From: an uncultured Sphingomonadaceae bacterium
Lineage (GTDB): Bacteria; Pseudomonadota; Alphaproteobacteria; Sphingomonadales; Sphingomonadaceae
Length of the DNA: 64,000 nt
Assembly (NCBI GenBank): GCA_913060895.1
Contig: CAJXSN010000005.1
Span: 62,001 to 126,000, forward strand
Direction of reading: 5' to 3'
The position numbers and the translations under genes are program-made. The notes under the pieces were generated by a model that did no database searches, was not told where the DNA came from, and saw only the letters and a list, made by a program, of their open reading frames with translations. Below, piece after piece: positions 9,229 to 19,694 of this stretch (the stretch's first letter is position 1; each line of letters starts with the position of its first letter).

Positions 9229-10550
9229 GTGCATTCCCGGGCCGTGCGGCTTTCCTCGCTATCACCGCAAGCGCGCTCGCATCCTGCGCCACATTGCCGC
9301 AGCCGGATGAAACGCTCGATACACTGGCGCAGGATTATGTCGCGCTGCAGTTGGCTATTGGCGAGAAAGAGCGTGGCTATATCGATGCCTATTATGGGCC
9401 GGAGGAATTGCGCGAGCGTGCCCTGATCGAGCTTTCGAGCAAGGATCTGCCGCAATTGGAAATCCTCACCGCTGCTTTGCGCACAAGGGTGGAGCGCTAT
9501 ACTGATGATGGCGTTGAAGGCACCGACATTGACGAACGTCGTGCGCGGTTCCTGGTGGCGCAGCTAACTGCGGCATATACGAGACTGCAGATGATGCAGG
9601 GTGCAGAGCTGTCCTTTGTCGATGAAGCGCAGGGCCTTTTCGGCGTGGCGCCAGACTTGCCGTCGCTATCCACTTTCGAACCGATCATTGACGAAATCGA
9701 CAAGCTGGTACCGGGCGGCGGAGAAGGGGGTGATCCGCTGTGGCAGCGAATTGATCGTTACAGCTCTCGCTTCAATATTCCTTCTGACCGTCTACAGGCC
9801 GTGTTCGAAGCCTCGATTGCTGAATGTAAGCGGCGCACGATGGCGCATGTCGCGCTGCCCGTTTCGGAGAGTTTCACGTTGGGGTTTGTCACGGACAAGC
9901 CCTGGAGCGGTTATAATTACTACCAGGGACAATATGCCTCCAAGATCGAAGTGAACACCGATTTGCCGATCAGGCTCGACCGGGCCATCGATCTGGGGTG
10001 CCACGAGGGATATCCCGGCCATCACGCCTTCAACGCGCTGCTGGAAAAGAATCTCGTGAATGATCGCGGCTGGACCGAATTTTCGGTTTATCCGTTGTAT
10101 TCACCGCAATCGCTGGTTGCTGAGGGTTCCGCCAATTACGGCATAGAACTGGCCTTTACTCCAGCCGAGCAGATTGCATTCGAGACGCAGGTGCTGGCTC
10201 CGCTAGCCGGACTGACAAGCAGTGAGATCGCGGATTATGCCGCATTGCAGGAGGCCCTAAGCGACCTTGGCTCTGCACGTTACACGATTGCCTCAGGCTA
10301 TCTTTCCGGCGATACTTCCACCGAAGAAGCGGTTGCGCTGCTCCAGAAATACCAGCTGATATCACCCGAGCGCGCCATGCAGTCCTTAAGATTTATAGAC
10401 ACTTATCGCAGCTACATCATAAATTATGGGCTTGGCCGCGATATGGTGCGCGAATGGATCGAGCGCGGCGGGGCCGATACAGACACCAAATGGATCCGTA
10501 TGGAACGCCTGTTGAGCGAACCCAGTCTGCCCGCCGATTTGGCTAAGTAG
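9225..10550 (+). CDS. DUF885-family lipoprotein (putative metal-dependent hydrolase)
   Basis: A 441-residue protein with a short lipoprotein signal, LASC at residues 18-21, so it is probably anchored in the envelope. HEGYPGHH at residues 260-267, followed by a conserved region SLVAEGSANYG, matches DUF885 proteins, which are suspected zinc peptidases. The catalytic role is known only by analogy. The GTG at 9225 is chosen as start because it gives the lipoprotein signal directly and overlaps the stop of the upstream membrane protein (GTGA). The open frame extends further upstream but that part would not be a signal peptide. Confidence 0.8.
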   Translation: MSAFPGRAAFLAITASALASCATLPQPDETLDTLAQDYVALQLAIGEKERGYIDAYYGPEELRERALIELSSKDLPQLEILTAALRTRVERYTDDGVEGTDIDERRARFLVAQLTAAYTRLQMMQGAELSFVDEAQGLFGVAPDLPSLSTFEPIIDEIDKLVPGGGEGGDPLWQRIDRYSSRFNIPSDRLQAVFEASIAECKRRTMAHVALPVSESFTLGFVTDKPWSGYNYYQGQYASKIEVNTDLPIRLDRAIDLGCHEGYPGHHAFNALLEKNLVNDRGWTEFSVYPLYSPQSLVAEGSANYGIELAFTPAEQIAFETQVLAPLAGLTSSEIADYAALQEALSDLGSARYTIASGYLSGDTSTEEAVALLQKYQLISPERAMQSLRFIDTYRSYIINYGLGRDMVREWIERGGADTDTKWIRMERLLSEPSLPADLAK

Positions 10551-10807
10551 AGAGGGCGAAGCCGGGGGTGCATATTATTGCTCCGGCTGGCGCAAGCGTT
10601 TGGCGAGGCTAGAGGGGCAGCGGCCATTCCCAGCAAAGCGCGCCAAGATTGCGGCGAAATTTGCGTGACGACAAGTTTATGATGACCGTCAGTGCAAATC
10701 TTTTCAGATTTTAGCCTGAATGTACGCAGTCGCAAGATACTCATTTACAGAAGGAATGCAGGCTGGGGCTTTTACTAATGGCCCCATGCCCCTACATCGC
10801 GCACATC

Positions 10808-11290
10808 ATGGCCCGTCCAAAACCCGAGACTTTTGACAAGCAAAAAACCGTCGCCGAAAACCGGCGCGCGAAATTCGATTATTCGATCGAGGACAAGTTC
10901 GAGGCCGGCATCGCCCTTCAGGGAACAGAGGTGAAGGCTCTGCGAGCTGGCGAGGCGACTATCGCAGAGAGCTATGCCGAGGTGCGCGACGGGCAGGCTT
11001 GGCTAATCAACGCCAATATTCCGGAATTCAGCCACGGCAACCGCGCCAATCACGAGGCCCGTCGCCCTCGCAAATTGCTGCTGCATGGCCGCGAGATACA
11101 GCGCCTGTTGGGCGCAGTAGAGCGGAAGGGGATGACGTTGGTCCCGATGTCGATTTATTTCAACAAGACGGGGCGGGCCAAAGTGGAACTGGCGCTGGGC
11201 AAGGGCCGGCAAGCAAAAGACAAGCGCGATTATATCAAGGACCGCGACTGGAAGCGGGACAAGGCGCGGATTATGCGGGACCAGAACTGA
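10808..11290 (+). CDS. smpB: SsrA-binding protein SmpB
   Basis: A 160-residue protein that delivers tmRNA to stalled ribosomes. Recognisable parts are [13 protein letters not shown] near the start, [17 protein letters not shown], and the basic tail [19 protein letters not shown] that enters the mRNA channel. Start: [13 protein letters not shown], the normal SmpB N-terminus; an upstream in-frame ATG at 10778 adds residues not typical of the family. The 257 bases before it hold no gene that I can see. The tmRNA gene itself is not in this window. Confidence 0.96.
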   Translation: MARPKPETFDKQKTVAENRRAKFDYSIEDKFEAGIALQGTEVKALRAGEATIAESYAEVRDGQAWLINANIPEFSHGNRANHEARRPRKLLLHGREIQRLLGAVERKGMTLVPMSIYFNKTGRAKVELALGKGRQAKDKRDYIKDRDWKRDKARIMRDQN

Positions 11291-11448
11291 TTTTCTGACT
11301 GACCAAGCGAACTATTTCGCTGGCGCCGGTTTTATCGGTTGGCCATGCAGGTGCAGCTAAGCATGCCGCTTGTAATGATCCTTGCGCGATTTCCTTTTTG
11401 TCCGGCCTTGAAAGCACGCGTACAGGCGAGCATGAGCAAAGGCGTATT

Positions 11449-12072
11449 ATGAGCCTTGGTAGCAAAACATTTCTGGCCGACTGGTTTCGCAGGCATATGC
11501 CTTCGCGGGAAGAAATGGCGCGCAGCAAGTTGCTGGCACCGATCGCGCACCGGTTCCTGAGCCCGGAACTATGGCGGTTTACTCGTCGGTCTGTGCCGAG
11601 GGGAATAGCGCTGGGGTTGTTCTGCGGTTTCATTATTCCGCTCGGCCAGATATTCCTTGCCGCCTTCATGGCCCTGCCTGCACGCGCCAATGTCCCGTTG
11701 GCTACGCTGGTAACCTTCGTGACCAATCCTTTCACTTTTCCGTTCTGGCTGGTGGTTGCCAACCGGGTAGGCAAGATGATGCTGGACATCGACAGGGAGG
11801 TCGGTTCCGGTACGATGGAAGGCCAGATGAATTCCGAAAGCTGGCGCACTTTCAGCGGCTTCTTTCAGGCCGCCGGAGTTACGGTTTTCGGGTTCGCCGT
11901 GCTGGCGATCGTATCGGCAGCAGTGGGATATCTGGTGGCTAGTTGGGTTTGGCGTTGGCGTGTGTCGCAGCGCCGCAAAATACGTCTTGGCCGGATGGAG
12001 CGACGTCTGGATGAACGGCTGAGCGAAAAGCGGCCTAAAGAGCCTGGCCAAACCACGGAAGAAACCGCCTGA
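11449..12072 (+). CDS. DUF2062 membrane protein
   Basis: A 207-residue inner-membrane protein. The run SVPRGIALGLFCGFIIPLGQ, then LVTFVTNPFTFPFWLV, is characteristic of DUF2062. There are about three membrane segments, and the C-terminal tail is strongly basic (RRKIRLGRMERRLDERL). Biochemical function is not known. The ATG at 11449 is chosen over the upstream in-frame start because the family normally begins close to this point and an AAAGG lies before it. Its TGA overlaps the ATG of cckA by one base (TGATG), so the two are co-translated. Confidence 0.85.
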   Translation: MSLGSKTFLADWFRRHMPSREEMARSKLLAPIAHRFLSPELWRFTRRSVPRGIALGLFCGFIIPLGQIFLAAFMALPARANVPLATLVTFVTNPFTFPFWLVVANRVGKMMLDIDREVGSGTMEGQMNSESWRTFSGFFQAAGVTVFGFAVLAIVSAAVGYLVASWVWRWRVSQRRKIRLGRMERRLDERLSEKRPKEPGQTTEETA

Positions 12073-14516
12073 TGGCTTTACCGGGCACCCGTTCTGCTGC
12101 GGCAGGTGGCGCATTGCCGTGGGGCTGGATCGCGCTTGGCACAGCATTGCTGGGCAGTGTGGCCGCTGTCTGGTTCGCCAGTGGTATTCCTCTGGTGACT
12201 GCGGCCTTTGCAGGCGGGCTGGCGACTCTTATTGTGTTGGGCATCGCCCTGGCGCGGCTGCGGCCTGCGCCGATGCAGCTGGCGCTGGCTTCGCCCGACT
12301 GGTCGGTCACGGTGCAGGCTATCGAGCGGCCCGATACGGCCGTAGCTATTACCGACCGTGCCAACCGGCTGGTTTGTGCTAGTTCCGTCTATGTCGCGCA
12401 ATTTGGCGAAGACTCAGCACCGCCGGGTCTTGCTTTGGACAAACCGTCGCAAGAAGCGCTGATGGTGCTCGCCCGCAAAGCATGGCGCGATGGTGAGGCG
12501 CAAGTGGACCGGCTGGATAGTCATGATGGCCGACGCCATTGGCAAGCCAGTGCAAAGCGCGCCGGGCGGGGCGATGATTACCTGGTCTGGCGCTTTACCG
12601 CCCGGGGGCAGGACGACATAGCAACCGATTTCGCACGCCAGGTTGCAGGGCCCCTGGGACGTATTCTTGCACGCGCCGGAATTGAAATCGCGCTGGTAGG
12701 GCCGGATGGCATTATCCGCGCAGCTGCGCCGGGGTTTGCTCGCCGTGCGTCGGGCGATGATACTGCAACTCTGGCGGGGCAGGAATTCGTAAGCTTCCTG
12801 CGAACGGACGAACAGGACCGGATCTATTTCGAGCGGGAAGGGCGCAAGGGCGCGCCCAACCGTATGGTTCATGTCCCGCTCAATTCGCTGGACGATCCTT
12901 CCGCTGCCAATGCCGACGCAGCACCGTCGCTTATGCTTCTGCTGGAGCATGGAGTTGGTGTGGGCGCGAATAGCGGCGCCGAAAATGCCGCACCGCAGCT
13001 CGAGGCGCTTCTCGGAGCCCTGCCGCTCGGCCTGGCTATGGCGGACCGGGACGGCAGGTTGCTGTTCGCCAACACACCGTTCCTGCGGGCAGCTGAACGG
13101 GAGGAGCGCGGGCTGCCGCAATATCCGTCCGATCTTGTGGTGGCTGAGGACAAGAGCGCGCTGGCCGACTCCGTCCGTCGCTTCGCCCGTGGTCCGGTCA
13201 ATAATGGCGATATGGCCATTCGTCTGCGGCATGCACCGGAGGACCCGGTATCGATGGGCCTTGCCGGTGTGCGCGGGCTGGGCGAACCGGCCGTGCTTCT
13301 CAGCCTTGCCGATACCAGCGAGGAAACGAAGCTGAAGCGGCAGGTGGCGCAGGCCACAAAGATGCAGGCGGTCGGTCAGCTGGCTGGCGGGGTTGCGCAT
13401 GATTTCAACAACGTGCTGACCGCGATCATCGGCTATTGTGATCTGATGCTGCTGCGTCACACACCCGGTGACAGCGATTATGATGACATCCAGCAGATTC
13501 GCGCGAATTCCAACCGTGCTGCCAGCCTGACCCGGCAATTGCTCGCTTTCAGCCGCCAGCAGACGCTTAAACCCGAAGTGCTTCAGCTGCCCGATGTGGT
13601 CAGTGAGGTGAGTCAGCTGCTCAAACGTCTGGTAGGGGAACGTATTGAATTCACCGTCCGCCATGATCGTGATCTTGGAGCGGTGCGCGCGGACCCGGGG
13701 CAGCTGGAGCAGGTGATCGTCAATCTGGCAGTCAATGCGCGCGATGCCATTCAGTCCCGGGGAGATGGTTCGGGCAAGCTTTCGATGGCTACCCGCAGGG
13801 TTTCGACCAAAGACGTGCGCGCAATGGGTTCCGATATCCTCCCCGTCGGAGATTATACCGCCCTGATCGTGCAAGATACCGGCGGCGGTATTCCCGACGA
13901 CGTGCTTGGCAAGATTTTCGAGCCATTCTTTACGACGAAGGAACAGGGCAAAGGCACGGGCCTCGGGCTTTCAACCGTGTATGGCATCGTGAAACAGTCG
14001 GGAGGATTTATCTTTGCTGACAACATGGAAGCCGGCCTTGGCGGCAAGCCGGGCGCGCGCTTTACGCTGTATTTTCCTGTTCATCGCGGCCGGGTGGAGC
14101 CTGTTGCCAAACCCTTAGCCGAACCTGCCGGAGAATGGGCAGCTGGGGGACGAGTCCTGCTGGTCGAGGACGAGGATATGGTCCGCGCCGTTGCAGAACG
14201 TGCCTTAGCCAGAGCCGGGTTCGATGTAACAGCATGCGCTGATGGAGAGGAAGGTTTGGCTGCCTTCGCCAATAACGACGCTTTCGATCTGGTTGTTTCC
14301 GATGTGGTGATGCCGGGTATGGATGGCCCGACCATGGCAAAGGGGATCCGGCGCGTAATGCCCGATATCCCGATACTGTTCATGTCCGGCTATGCGGAGG
14401 AGCAGTTGCGCAAAGACATTGATGTGCCCGACATGCACTTCATCGCCAAACCCTTCAGCGTACAGCAGATTTCCCAGAAAGCTGGTGAAGTCATCAGTTT
14501 ACGGAAACGAACATAG
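12072..14516 (+). CDS. cckA: Cell-cycle hybrid histidine kinase CckA
   Basis: An 814-residue inner-membrane hybrid kinase. Two membrane helices occupy about residues 15-58. They are followed by two PAS-like regions, a HisKA domain with GGVAHDFNN (phospho-His443), an ATPase domain with NLAVNARDAI, DTGGGIP and GTGLGLSTVYG, and a C-terminal receiver with phospho-Asp744 in SDVVMPGMDG. This arrangement and the H-box sequence are those of CckA, which through ChpT controls CtrA and CpdR in alphaproteobacteria. The CpdR candidate lies at 24940-25332. Overlaps the DUF2062 gene by one base. Confidence 0.95.
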   Translation: MALPGTRSAAAGGALPWGWIALGTALLGSVAAVWFASGIPLVTAAFAGGLATLIVLGIALARLRPAPMQLALASPDWSVTVQAIERPDTAVAITDRANRLVCASSVYVAQFGEDSAPPGLALDKPSQEALMVLARKAWRDGEAQVDRLDSHDGRRHWQASAKRAGRGDDYLVWRFTARGQDDIATDFARQVAGPLGRILARAGIEIALVGPDGIIRAAAPGFARRASGDDTATLAGQEFVSFLRTDEQDRIYFEREGRKGAPNRMVHVPLNSLDDPSAANADAAPSLMLLLEHGVGVGANSGAENAAPQLEALLGALPLGLAMADRDGRLLFANTPFLRAAEREERGLPQYPSDLVVAEDKSALADSVRRFARGPVNNGDMAIRLRHAPEDPVSMGLAGVRGLGEPAVLLSLADTSEETKLKRQVAQATKMQAVGQLAGGVAHDFNNVLTAIIGYCDLMLLRHTPGDSDYDDIQQIRANSNRAASLTRQLLAFSRQQTLKPEVLQLPDVVSEVSQLLKRLVGERIEFTVRHDRDLGAVRADPGQLEQVIVNLAVNARDAIQSRGDGSGKLSMATRRVSTKDVRAMGSDILPVGDYTALIVQDTGGGIPDDVLGKIFEPFFTTKEQGKGTGLGLSTVYGIVKQSGGFIFADNMEAGLGGKPGARFTLYFPVHRGRVEPVAKPLAEPAGEWAAGGRVLLVEDEDMVRAVAERALARAGFDVTACADGEEGLAAFANNDAFDLVVSDVVMPGMDGPTMAKGIRRVMPDIPILFMSGYAEEQLRKDIDVPDMHFIAKPFSVQQISQKAGEVISLRKRT

Positions 14517-14548
14517 GGCGACAAAAGAAAGATTGCCGATTAATTTAT

Positions 14549-14563
14549 GTTCCACACTTGTTC
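14549..14563 (+). promoter_or_regulatory. LexA (SOS) box upstream of recA
   Basis: GTTC, seven bases (CACACTT), then GTTC: an exact match to the GTTC-N7-GTTC operator known for LexA in alphaproteobacteria. It lies 76 bases before the recA ATG, in the 123-base gap after cckA. Confidence 0.85.
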
Positions 14564-14639
14564 TTTTGGAACAAAGGCGATACATACTGCACCGTCGATA
14601 AGGGTAATGGGCCCCTAGTCAAGTGTGGGAGAGCGTGCG

Positions 14640-15713
14640 ATGTCCGCCAATCTTAAACTGGTTGATAAGGAAAAAACCGTGGACCGTCAGAAGGCGCTCG
14701 ACGCCGCACTCGCGCAGATAGATCGCGCATTCGGCAAGGGTTCGGCTATGAAGCTGGGCTCTCGTGAAGCGATGAACATAGAAGCGATTTCGACTGGTTC
14801 GCTTGGTCTTGATATCGCTCTGGGCATCGGCGGTCTGCCGAAAGGGCGCGTGATCGAGGTGTATGGGCCGGAAAGCTCGGGCAAAACGACACTTGCGCTG
14901 CATGTCATTGCAGAAGCGCAGAAGGCGGGCGGGACCGCCGCTTTCGTCGACGCCGAACATGCGCTTGACCCGGTGTACGCAAAGAAGCTTGGGGTCGATG
15001 TAGATGAATTGATCGTCTCTCAGCCCGACACAGGCGAGCAGGCGCTTGAAATTACCGACACTCTGGTACGTTCCAATGCGGTAGACGTGCTGGTGGTCGA
15101 TTCTGTGGCTGCACTGGTTCCTCGCGCTGAAATCGAAGGAGAGATGGGCGATTCGCACGTCGGCCTTCAGGCGCGCCTTATGTCCCAGAGTTTGCGCAAG
15201 CTCACCGGATCGATCAACCGTTCCAAATGCATGGTAATCTTCATCAACCAGCTGCGGATGAAAATCGGCGTTATGTATGGTAATCCGGAAGTAACCACGG
15301 GCGGCAATGCGCTTAAGTTTTACGCCTCTGTCCGTCTCGACATTCGCCGTACCGGCCAGATAAAGGATCGCGACGAAGTGGTCGGCAACTCGACCCGCGT
15401 CAAGGTGGTGAAGAACAAGGTTGCTCCGCCCTTCAAGCAGGTCGAGTTCGATATCATGTACGGACAGGGCATTTCCAAGATTGGCGAAATTCTCGATCTT
15501 GGCGTGAAAGCCGGTGTGGTAGAGAAATCAGGCAGCTGGTTCAGCTATGATAGCGTGCGGATTGGCCAAGGCCGTGAGAATGCAAAGGCGTTTCTCACGG
15601 AAAACACCGAGATGCGCGATAAGCTGGAAGCTACCATTCGAGGCAAGACCGATGAGGTCGCCGAAGAGATGATGACCGGCCCTGATAAAGAGGATGACGA
15701 AGGCGGAAGCTGA
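14640..15713 (+). CDS. recA: Recombinase RecA
   Basis: A 357-residue RecA: DNA strand exchange, recombination repair and induction of the SOS response through LexA self-cleavage. The Walker A motif GPESSGKTT, Walker [11 protein letters not shown] and the loop motif [17 protein letters not shown] are intact, and the tail is acidic (DKEDDEGGS). Start at [13 protein letters not shown], 15 bases inside the longest frame. A LexA box stands upstream, so expression should be damage-inducible. No recX gene follows; the next gene on this strand is an unrelated methyltransferase. Confidence 0.98.
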   Translation: MSANLKLVDKEKTVDRQKALDAALAQIDRAFGKGSAMKLGSREAMNIEAISTGSLGLDIALGIGGLPKGRVIEVYGPESSGKTTLALHVIAEAQKAGGTAAFVDAEHALDPVYAKKLGVDVDELIVSQPDTGEQALEITDTLVRSNAVDVLVVDSVAALVPRAEIEGEMGDSHVGLQARLMSQSLRKLTGSINRSKCMVIFINQLRMKIGVMYGNPEVTTGGNALKFYASVRLDIRRTGQIKDRDEVVGNSTRVKVVKNKVAPPFKQVEFDIMYGQGISKIGEILDLGVKAGVVEKSGSWFSYDSVRIGQGRENAKAFLTENTEMRDKLEATIRGKTDEVAEEMMTGPDKEDDEGGS

Positions 15714-15854
15714 GCATAAGCGAGTGCGTTTTTAGTTTCATGCACAAACCAGATTTGCCGACGTGGCAGTGAGCCTACCTCAACGCCGACTTTTCATTGG
15801 TTTATTGAGCCCGTCGCTATAGGTCTGCGGCAAGCATGGTAAGATGGGGCTCCG

Positions 15855-16682
15855 ATGACTGATAAGACTGACTGGCAAGGACGCGTGGGTGACAGCTGGG
15901 CAAAGGAATGGTCGCGGACCGATCGCAGCTTTTCAGCTCTGACCGATCGTCTGCTCGGACTGGCCAGCGCCGGAGGCTTTGATCGTGCACTTGATGTGGG
16001 ATGCGGCGCAGGAGAAGTGTCTCTTGCACTCGCGCGCGGGCATCCTGATGCTCGCGTTCATGGACTCGATATCAGTGATACGCTGATCGCGGCTGCCCGC
16101 AGTCGTGGAGAGCGCCGGAGCAATGTATCGTTTGAAGTGGCCGATGCATCCATTTGGACTCCGCCTTCAGATAATGATGCACCCGATCTGATCGTTTCGC
16201 GCCATGGGGTAATGTTCTTCGAAAACCCGCAGTCCGCGTTCAGCCATCTACGCAGTATTGCCGCGCCTGGTGGCCGGCTCGCCTTCAGCTGCTTTCGATC
16301 GGTTTCGGACAACATATGGGCTTCGGAACTGTCGGCTCTGATTCCCGGTAATTCGGCGACACCGCCTTCGGGCCCGGGGCCCTTTGCATTTGGTGATGCC
16401 GAGGCAACGCGGTCGATGCTGGAACAGGCAGGATGGCAAGATCTGAATTTCGAAGCTTTCGACTATCCATATATTGCGGGCGGAGGAGACGATCCTGTGG
16501 AGGACGCGCACTCGTTCTTCCTTTCTATTGGCCCTGCCGCGGGGGCAGCATCACGATTGGAGCCCGAAGCACGCGAGCGTTTCTCAGATGACCTACGCGC
16601 TCTGCTGGCGCGGCACTGTAATGACAGCCTGGTAATACTGAATGCGGGGGCCTGGCTGGTAACTGGCCGTGCTCCTAAATAG
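15855..16682 (+). CDS. Class I SAM-dependent methyltransferase
   Basis: A 275-residue methyltransferase. Motif I is ALDVGCGAGEVSLALA, with the adenosine-binding acid in VHGLDISD; then DLIVSRHGVMFFENP and a typical GGRLAFSCFR strand. It resembles UbiE/COQ5-like small-molecule methyltransferases in general layout, but the substrate cannot be stated. It stands alone between recA and alaS, with about 140 bases on the recA side and 103 on the alaS side. The ATG follows a purine-rich ggggctccg stretch, a weak ribosome site. Confidence 0.85.
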   Translation: MTDKTDWQGRVGDSWAKEWSRTDRSFSALTDRLLGLASAGGFDRALDVGCGAGEVSLALARGHPDARVHGLDISDTLIAAARSRGERRSNVSFEVADASIWTPPSDNDAPDLIVSRHGVMFFENPQSAFSHLRSIAAPGGRLAFSCFRSVSDNIWASELSALIPGNSATPPSGPGPFAFGDAEATRSMLEQAGWQDLNFEAFDYPYIAGGGDDPVEDAHSFFLSIGPAAGAASRLEPEARERFSDDLRALLARHCNDSLVILNAGAWLVTGRAPK

Positions 16683-16785
16683 GCGCGGCGCCCGGGTACG
16701 GAACAGCCCGTCTGTATTACCAACACTTACAATAATGAACTCCCTGCTTGTCGCGCGCGTCGCCAACGCCTAATTCGCTGCTGCC

Positions 16786-19443
16786 ATGCAATCGACAAAT
16801 GATATCCGCCGCAGCTTCCTCGATTATTTCGTCGATGCCGGCCATCGTGAGGTACCCAGCGCTCCTCTCGTTCCGCACAACGATCCGACATTGATGTTCG
16901 TCAATGCAGGGATGGTCCCGTTCAAGAATGTGTTCACAGGGTTGGAAACGCCGCCAGCGTCCACTGCGACCAGTTCGCAAAAATGTGTCCGGGCCGGCGG
17001 TAAGCACAACGATCTCGATAATGTTGGCTACACCGCCAGACATCATACTTTCTTTGAGATGCTGGGCAATTTCAGCTTTGGCGATTACTTCAAGGAACAG
17101 GCGATTGAACATTCCTGGGCTCTGCTGACAAAGGAATGGGGCATTGATGCTTCTCGGCTGACCGCAACCGTTTATCATACCGATGATGAGGCATTCGATC
17201 TCTGGCGGAAAATTGCAGGTCTGCCGGAAGAGCGCATAATTCGCATTGCAACCTCGGATAATTTTTGGGCTATGGGCGATGATGGCCCCTGTGGTCCGTG
17301 CTCAGAGATATTCTACGATCACGGCGATCACATTGCCGGTGGCCCCCCCGGTTCGCCAGACGAAGATGGCGACCGGTTCGTGGAGGTGTGGAACCTCGTT
17401 TTCATGCAGCATGAACAGCGCGGCGGAGAGATTACTGGCGACCTGCCCAACCGGAATATCGATACCGGCATGGGGTTGGAGCGTATCGCAGCAGTGATGC
17501 AGGGCGTGCATGACAATTACGACACCGATACCTTTAAGACCTTGATAGGTGCGTCTGAGAGCTTGCTGGACGTGAAGGCCGAGGGCGAGCAGCAGGCCAG
17601 CCACCGCATCATCGCGGATCATTTGCGCTCTACCAGCTTCCTGATTGCTGATGGTGTGCTGCCATCCAATGAAGGCCGTGGCTATGTCTTGCGCCGGATC
17701 ATGCGCCGCGCGATGCGCCATGCCCATATTTTGGGTGCGAAAGATCCTTTGATGCATCGCCTCGTGCCCACGTTGATGGGCGAGATGGGCCAGGCATTCC
17801 CCGAACTCATGCGCGGACAGCCGCTGATCGAAGAAACGTTGGAACGTGAGGAAACCCGTTTCCGCCAGACGTTGGAGAACGGCCTGCGCCTTCTGGAAGA
17901 AGCCACCGACAGTATGAGCGATGGCGAACAACTCGATGGCGAAGTCGCGTTCAAACTCTACGATACTTACGGTTTCCCCTATGATTTGACCGAAGACGCA
18001 TTGCGCGATCGCGGCATCGGCGTAGACCGCGCCGGTTTCGACACTGCGATGGAGCGTCAGAAAGACGCAGCTCGTGCGGCGTGGAAGGGCAGCGGGCAGG
18101 CGGCTGATAGTCAGGTCTGGTTCGATATCGCCGAACGGGAAGGCGCCACCGAGTTTACTGGCTATACTGCCACCAGCGGCGAAGGACGCGTAGTCGCTCT
18201 GGTTAGAGACGGCGCAGAAGTTGATCGAGCAGGTCCAGGGGATGAAGTCATCGTCTTGACCAATCAAACCCCGTTCTATGGCGAGAGTGGAGGGCAGCAA
18301 GGCGATTGCGGGATGATAACAGGCGCCGATGGCCTCAGCGCGGCTGTTTCCGATACCGGCAAGCCTCTGGGCCGTCTGCATACTCAGCAAACCAGCATCG
18401 AAAGCGGCACGATTGCCTTAGGCGATGTCGTACATTTGCAAGTCGATGCCGGGCGCCGCGATCGCGTCCGTGCGAACCATTCTGCGACTCACTTGGTCCA
18501 CGCAGCGCTGCGCAACCGCTTGGGTAGCCACGTCACGCAAAAGGGATCGCTGGTTGCAGAGGACCGCATGCGGTTTGATTTCAGCCATCCACAACCGCTT
18601 TCGGATGAGGACATCGCAGCGATTGAGGCCGAGGTAAATGGCGAGATCCGCGCGAACGAAACCGTCACAACGCGGTTGATGTCCCCTGACGATGCAGTGG
18701 AAGCAGGGGCGCTGGCACTCTTCGGTGAAAAATATGGCGAAGAAGTCCGCGTACTTTCGATGGGAAGCGCAGGGGACGAGGGAAAATTCTACTCGGTCGA
18801 GCTGTGCGGTGGAACCCATGTGAATGCTACTGGAGACATTCAGCTATTCCGAATCATAAATGAAAGTGCTGTCAGCTCCGGTGTTCGGCGGATCGAAGCA
18901 CTCACCGGTGAAGCGGCTCGGCAATGGTTTACCGGGCGGGAAGACGCTCTCAAATCCGCAGCTAGTTTGTTGCGCACTACACCGGAAGATGTTGCCGAGC
19001 GGATCGAGGCGCTTCTTGCCGAACGGAAGATTCTCGAAAAGGAGCTGGCCGGTTTGAAGAAGCAGGTCGCTCTGGGTGGCAGCGGCGGATCATCAGCTGT
19101 TCCATCGTCCGACGAGACCATCGATGGCATTACATTTAGCGGCCAGGTGATCGAAGGGCTGAATCCCAAAGACTTACGCGGCTTACTGGATGAAGCGAAA
19201 ACACGTATGGGATCAGGTATTGCGGCCGCAGTAGCTGTGAATGACGGGCGCGCGGCGATAGCTGTAGCTGTTACCGATGATTTAACCGACAGTTATGATG
19301 CAGTTGAACTGGTTCGCGCCGGTGTCGAGGCGCTTGGCGGTAAAGGTGGTGGGGGCCGAGCCGATATGGCGCAGGGCGGTGGTCCAGAGGGTAGAAAAGC
19401 CGACAAGGCATTGAACGCAGTACGCTCAAGCCTTGCCGGATAG
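16786..19443 (+). CDS. alaS: Alanine--tRNA ligase
   Basis: An 885-residue class II alanyl-tRNA synthetase. It opens with [16 protein letters not shown] and includes the catalytic-domain motif [13 protein letters not shown] and the editing-domain zinc ligands HSATHLVH and CGGTH. The C-terminal C-Ala domain ends [16 protein letters not shown], the glycine-rich signature used for tRNA contact. Length is normal. No clear Shine-Dalgarno sequence is seen before the ATG. The upstream methyltransferase is 103 bases away. Confidence 0.98.
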   Translation: MQSTNDIRRSFLDYFVDAGHREVPSAPLVPHNDPTLMFVNAGMVPFKNVFTGLETPPASTATSSQKCVRAGGKHNDLDNVGYTARHHTFFEMLGNFSFGDYFKEQAIEHSWALLTKEWGIDASRLTATVYHTDDEAFDLWRKIAGLPEERIIRIATSDNFWAMGDDGPCGPCSEIFYDHGDHIAGGPPGSPDEDGDRFVEVWNLVFMQHEQRGGEITGDLPNRNIDTGMGLERIAAVMQGVHDNYDTDTFKTLIGASESLLDVKAEGEQQASHRIIADHLRSTSFLIADGVLPSNEGRGYVLRRIMRRAMRHAHILGAKDPLMHRLVPTLMGEMGQAFPELMRGQPLIEETLEREETRFRQTLENGLRLLEEATDSMSDGEQLDGEVAFKLYDTYGFPYDLTEDALRDRGIGVDRAGFDTAMERQKDAARAAWKGSGQAADSQVWFDIAEREGATEFTGYTATSGEGRVVALVRDGAEVDRAGPGDEVIVLTNQTPFYGESGGQQGDCGMITGADGLSAAVSDTGKPLGRLHTQQTSIESGTIALGDVVHLQVDAGRRDRVRANHSATHLVHAALRNRLGSHVTQKGSLVAEDRMRFDFSHPQPLSDEDIAAIEAEVNGEIRANETVTTRLMSPDDAVEAGALALFGEKYGEEVRVLSMGSAGDEGKFYSVELCGGTHVNATGDIQLFRIINESAVSSGVRRIEALTGEAARQWFTGREDALKSAASLLRTTPEDVAERIEALLAERKILEKELAGLKKQVALGGSGGSSAVPSSDETIDGITFSGQVIEGLNPKDLRGLLDEAKTRMGSGIAAAVAVNDGRAAIAVAVTDDLTDSYDAVELVRAGVEALGGKGGGGRADMAQGGGPEGRKADKALNAVRSSLAG

Positions 19444-19459
19444 TGGTTGGCAAGAAATT

Positions 19460-19630
19460 TTAGCGGCGCGTTTCGGGTTCGCTGCCACGAGGGATATTTT
19501 CGCCATTCGTGTCTGAAGGCTTAGCTGGATTGCGGCTTGGCGGTTCGACGGTCGATTGCGGATCCGCCACATTCTGCGGCTTGAACTTCTCTTTGTTGGA
19601 AGTCGGCTTAGTCGGATCGGGATTGGACAT
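19460..19630 (-). CDS. Small Pro/Lys-rich hypothetical protein
   Basis: A 56-residue protein, MSNPDPTKPTSNKEKF and onward, with no hydrophobic segment. It is rich in Pro, Asn, Ser, Thr, Lys and Glu and so probably disordered. A GGAG ribosome site lies about 6 bases before this ATG; an upstream in-frame ATG would add 13 residues but lacks a site. It converges with alaS, ending 17 bases from its stop. I do not recognise a family. Coding status rests on the ribosome site, position and a plausible sequence, so confidence is moderate. Confidence 0.55.
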   Translation of the reverse strand: MSNPDPTKPTSNKEKFKPQNVADPQSTVEPPSRNPAKPSDTNGENIPRGSEPETRR

Positions 19631-19694
19631 TGATTTTCTCCTTTCTCTCCCAATGCTTGGAACGCGCAAGGGGTCCGAGAAAGTGATCGTGCAA

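Noticed and set aside
12414-13874. A 486-codon open frame on the minus strand
   Set aside because: Antisense of cckA; coding motifs are on the plus strand.
17302-18390. A 362-codon open frame on the minus strand
   Set aside because: Antisense of alaS.
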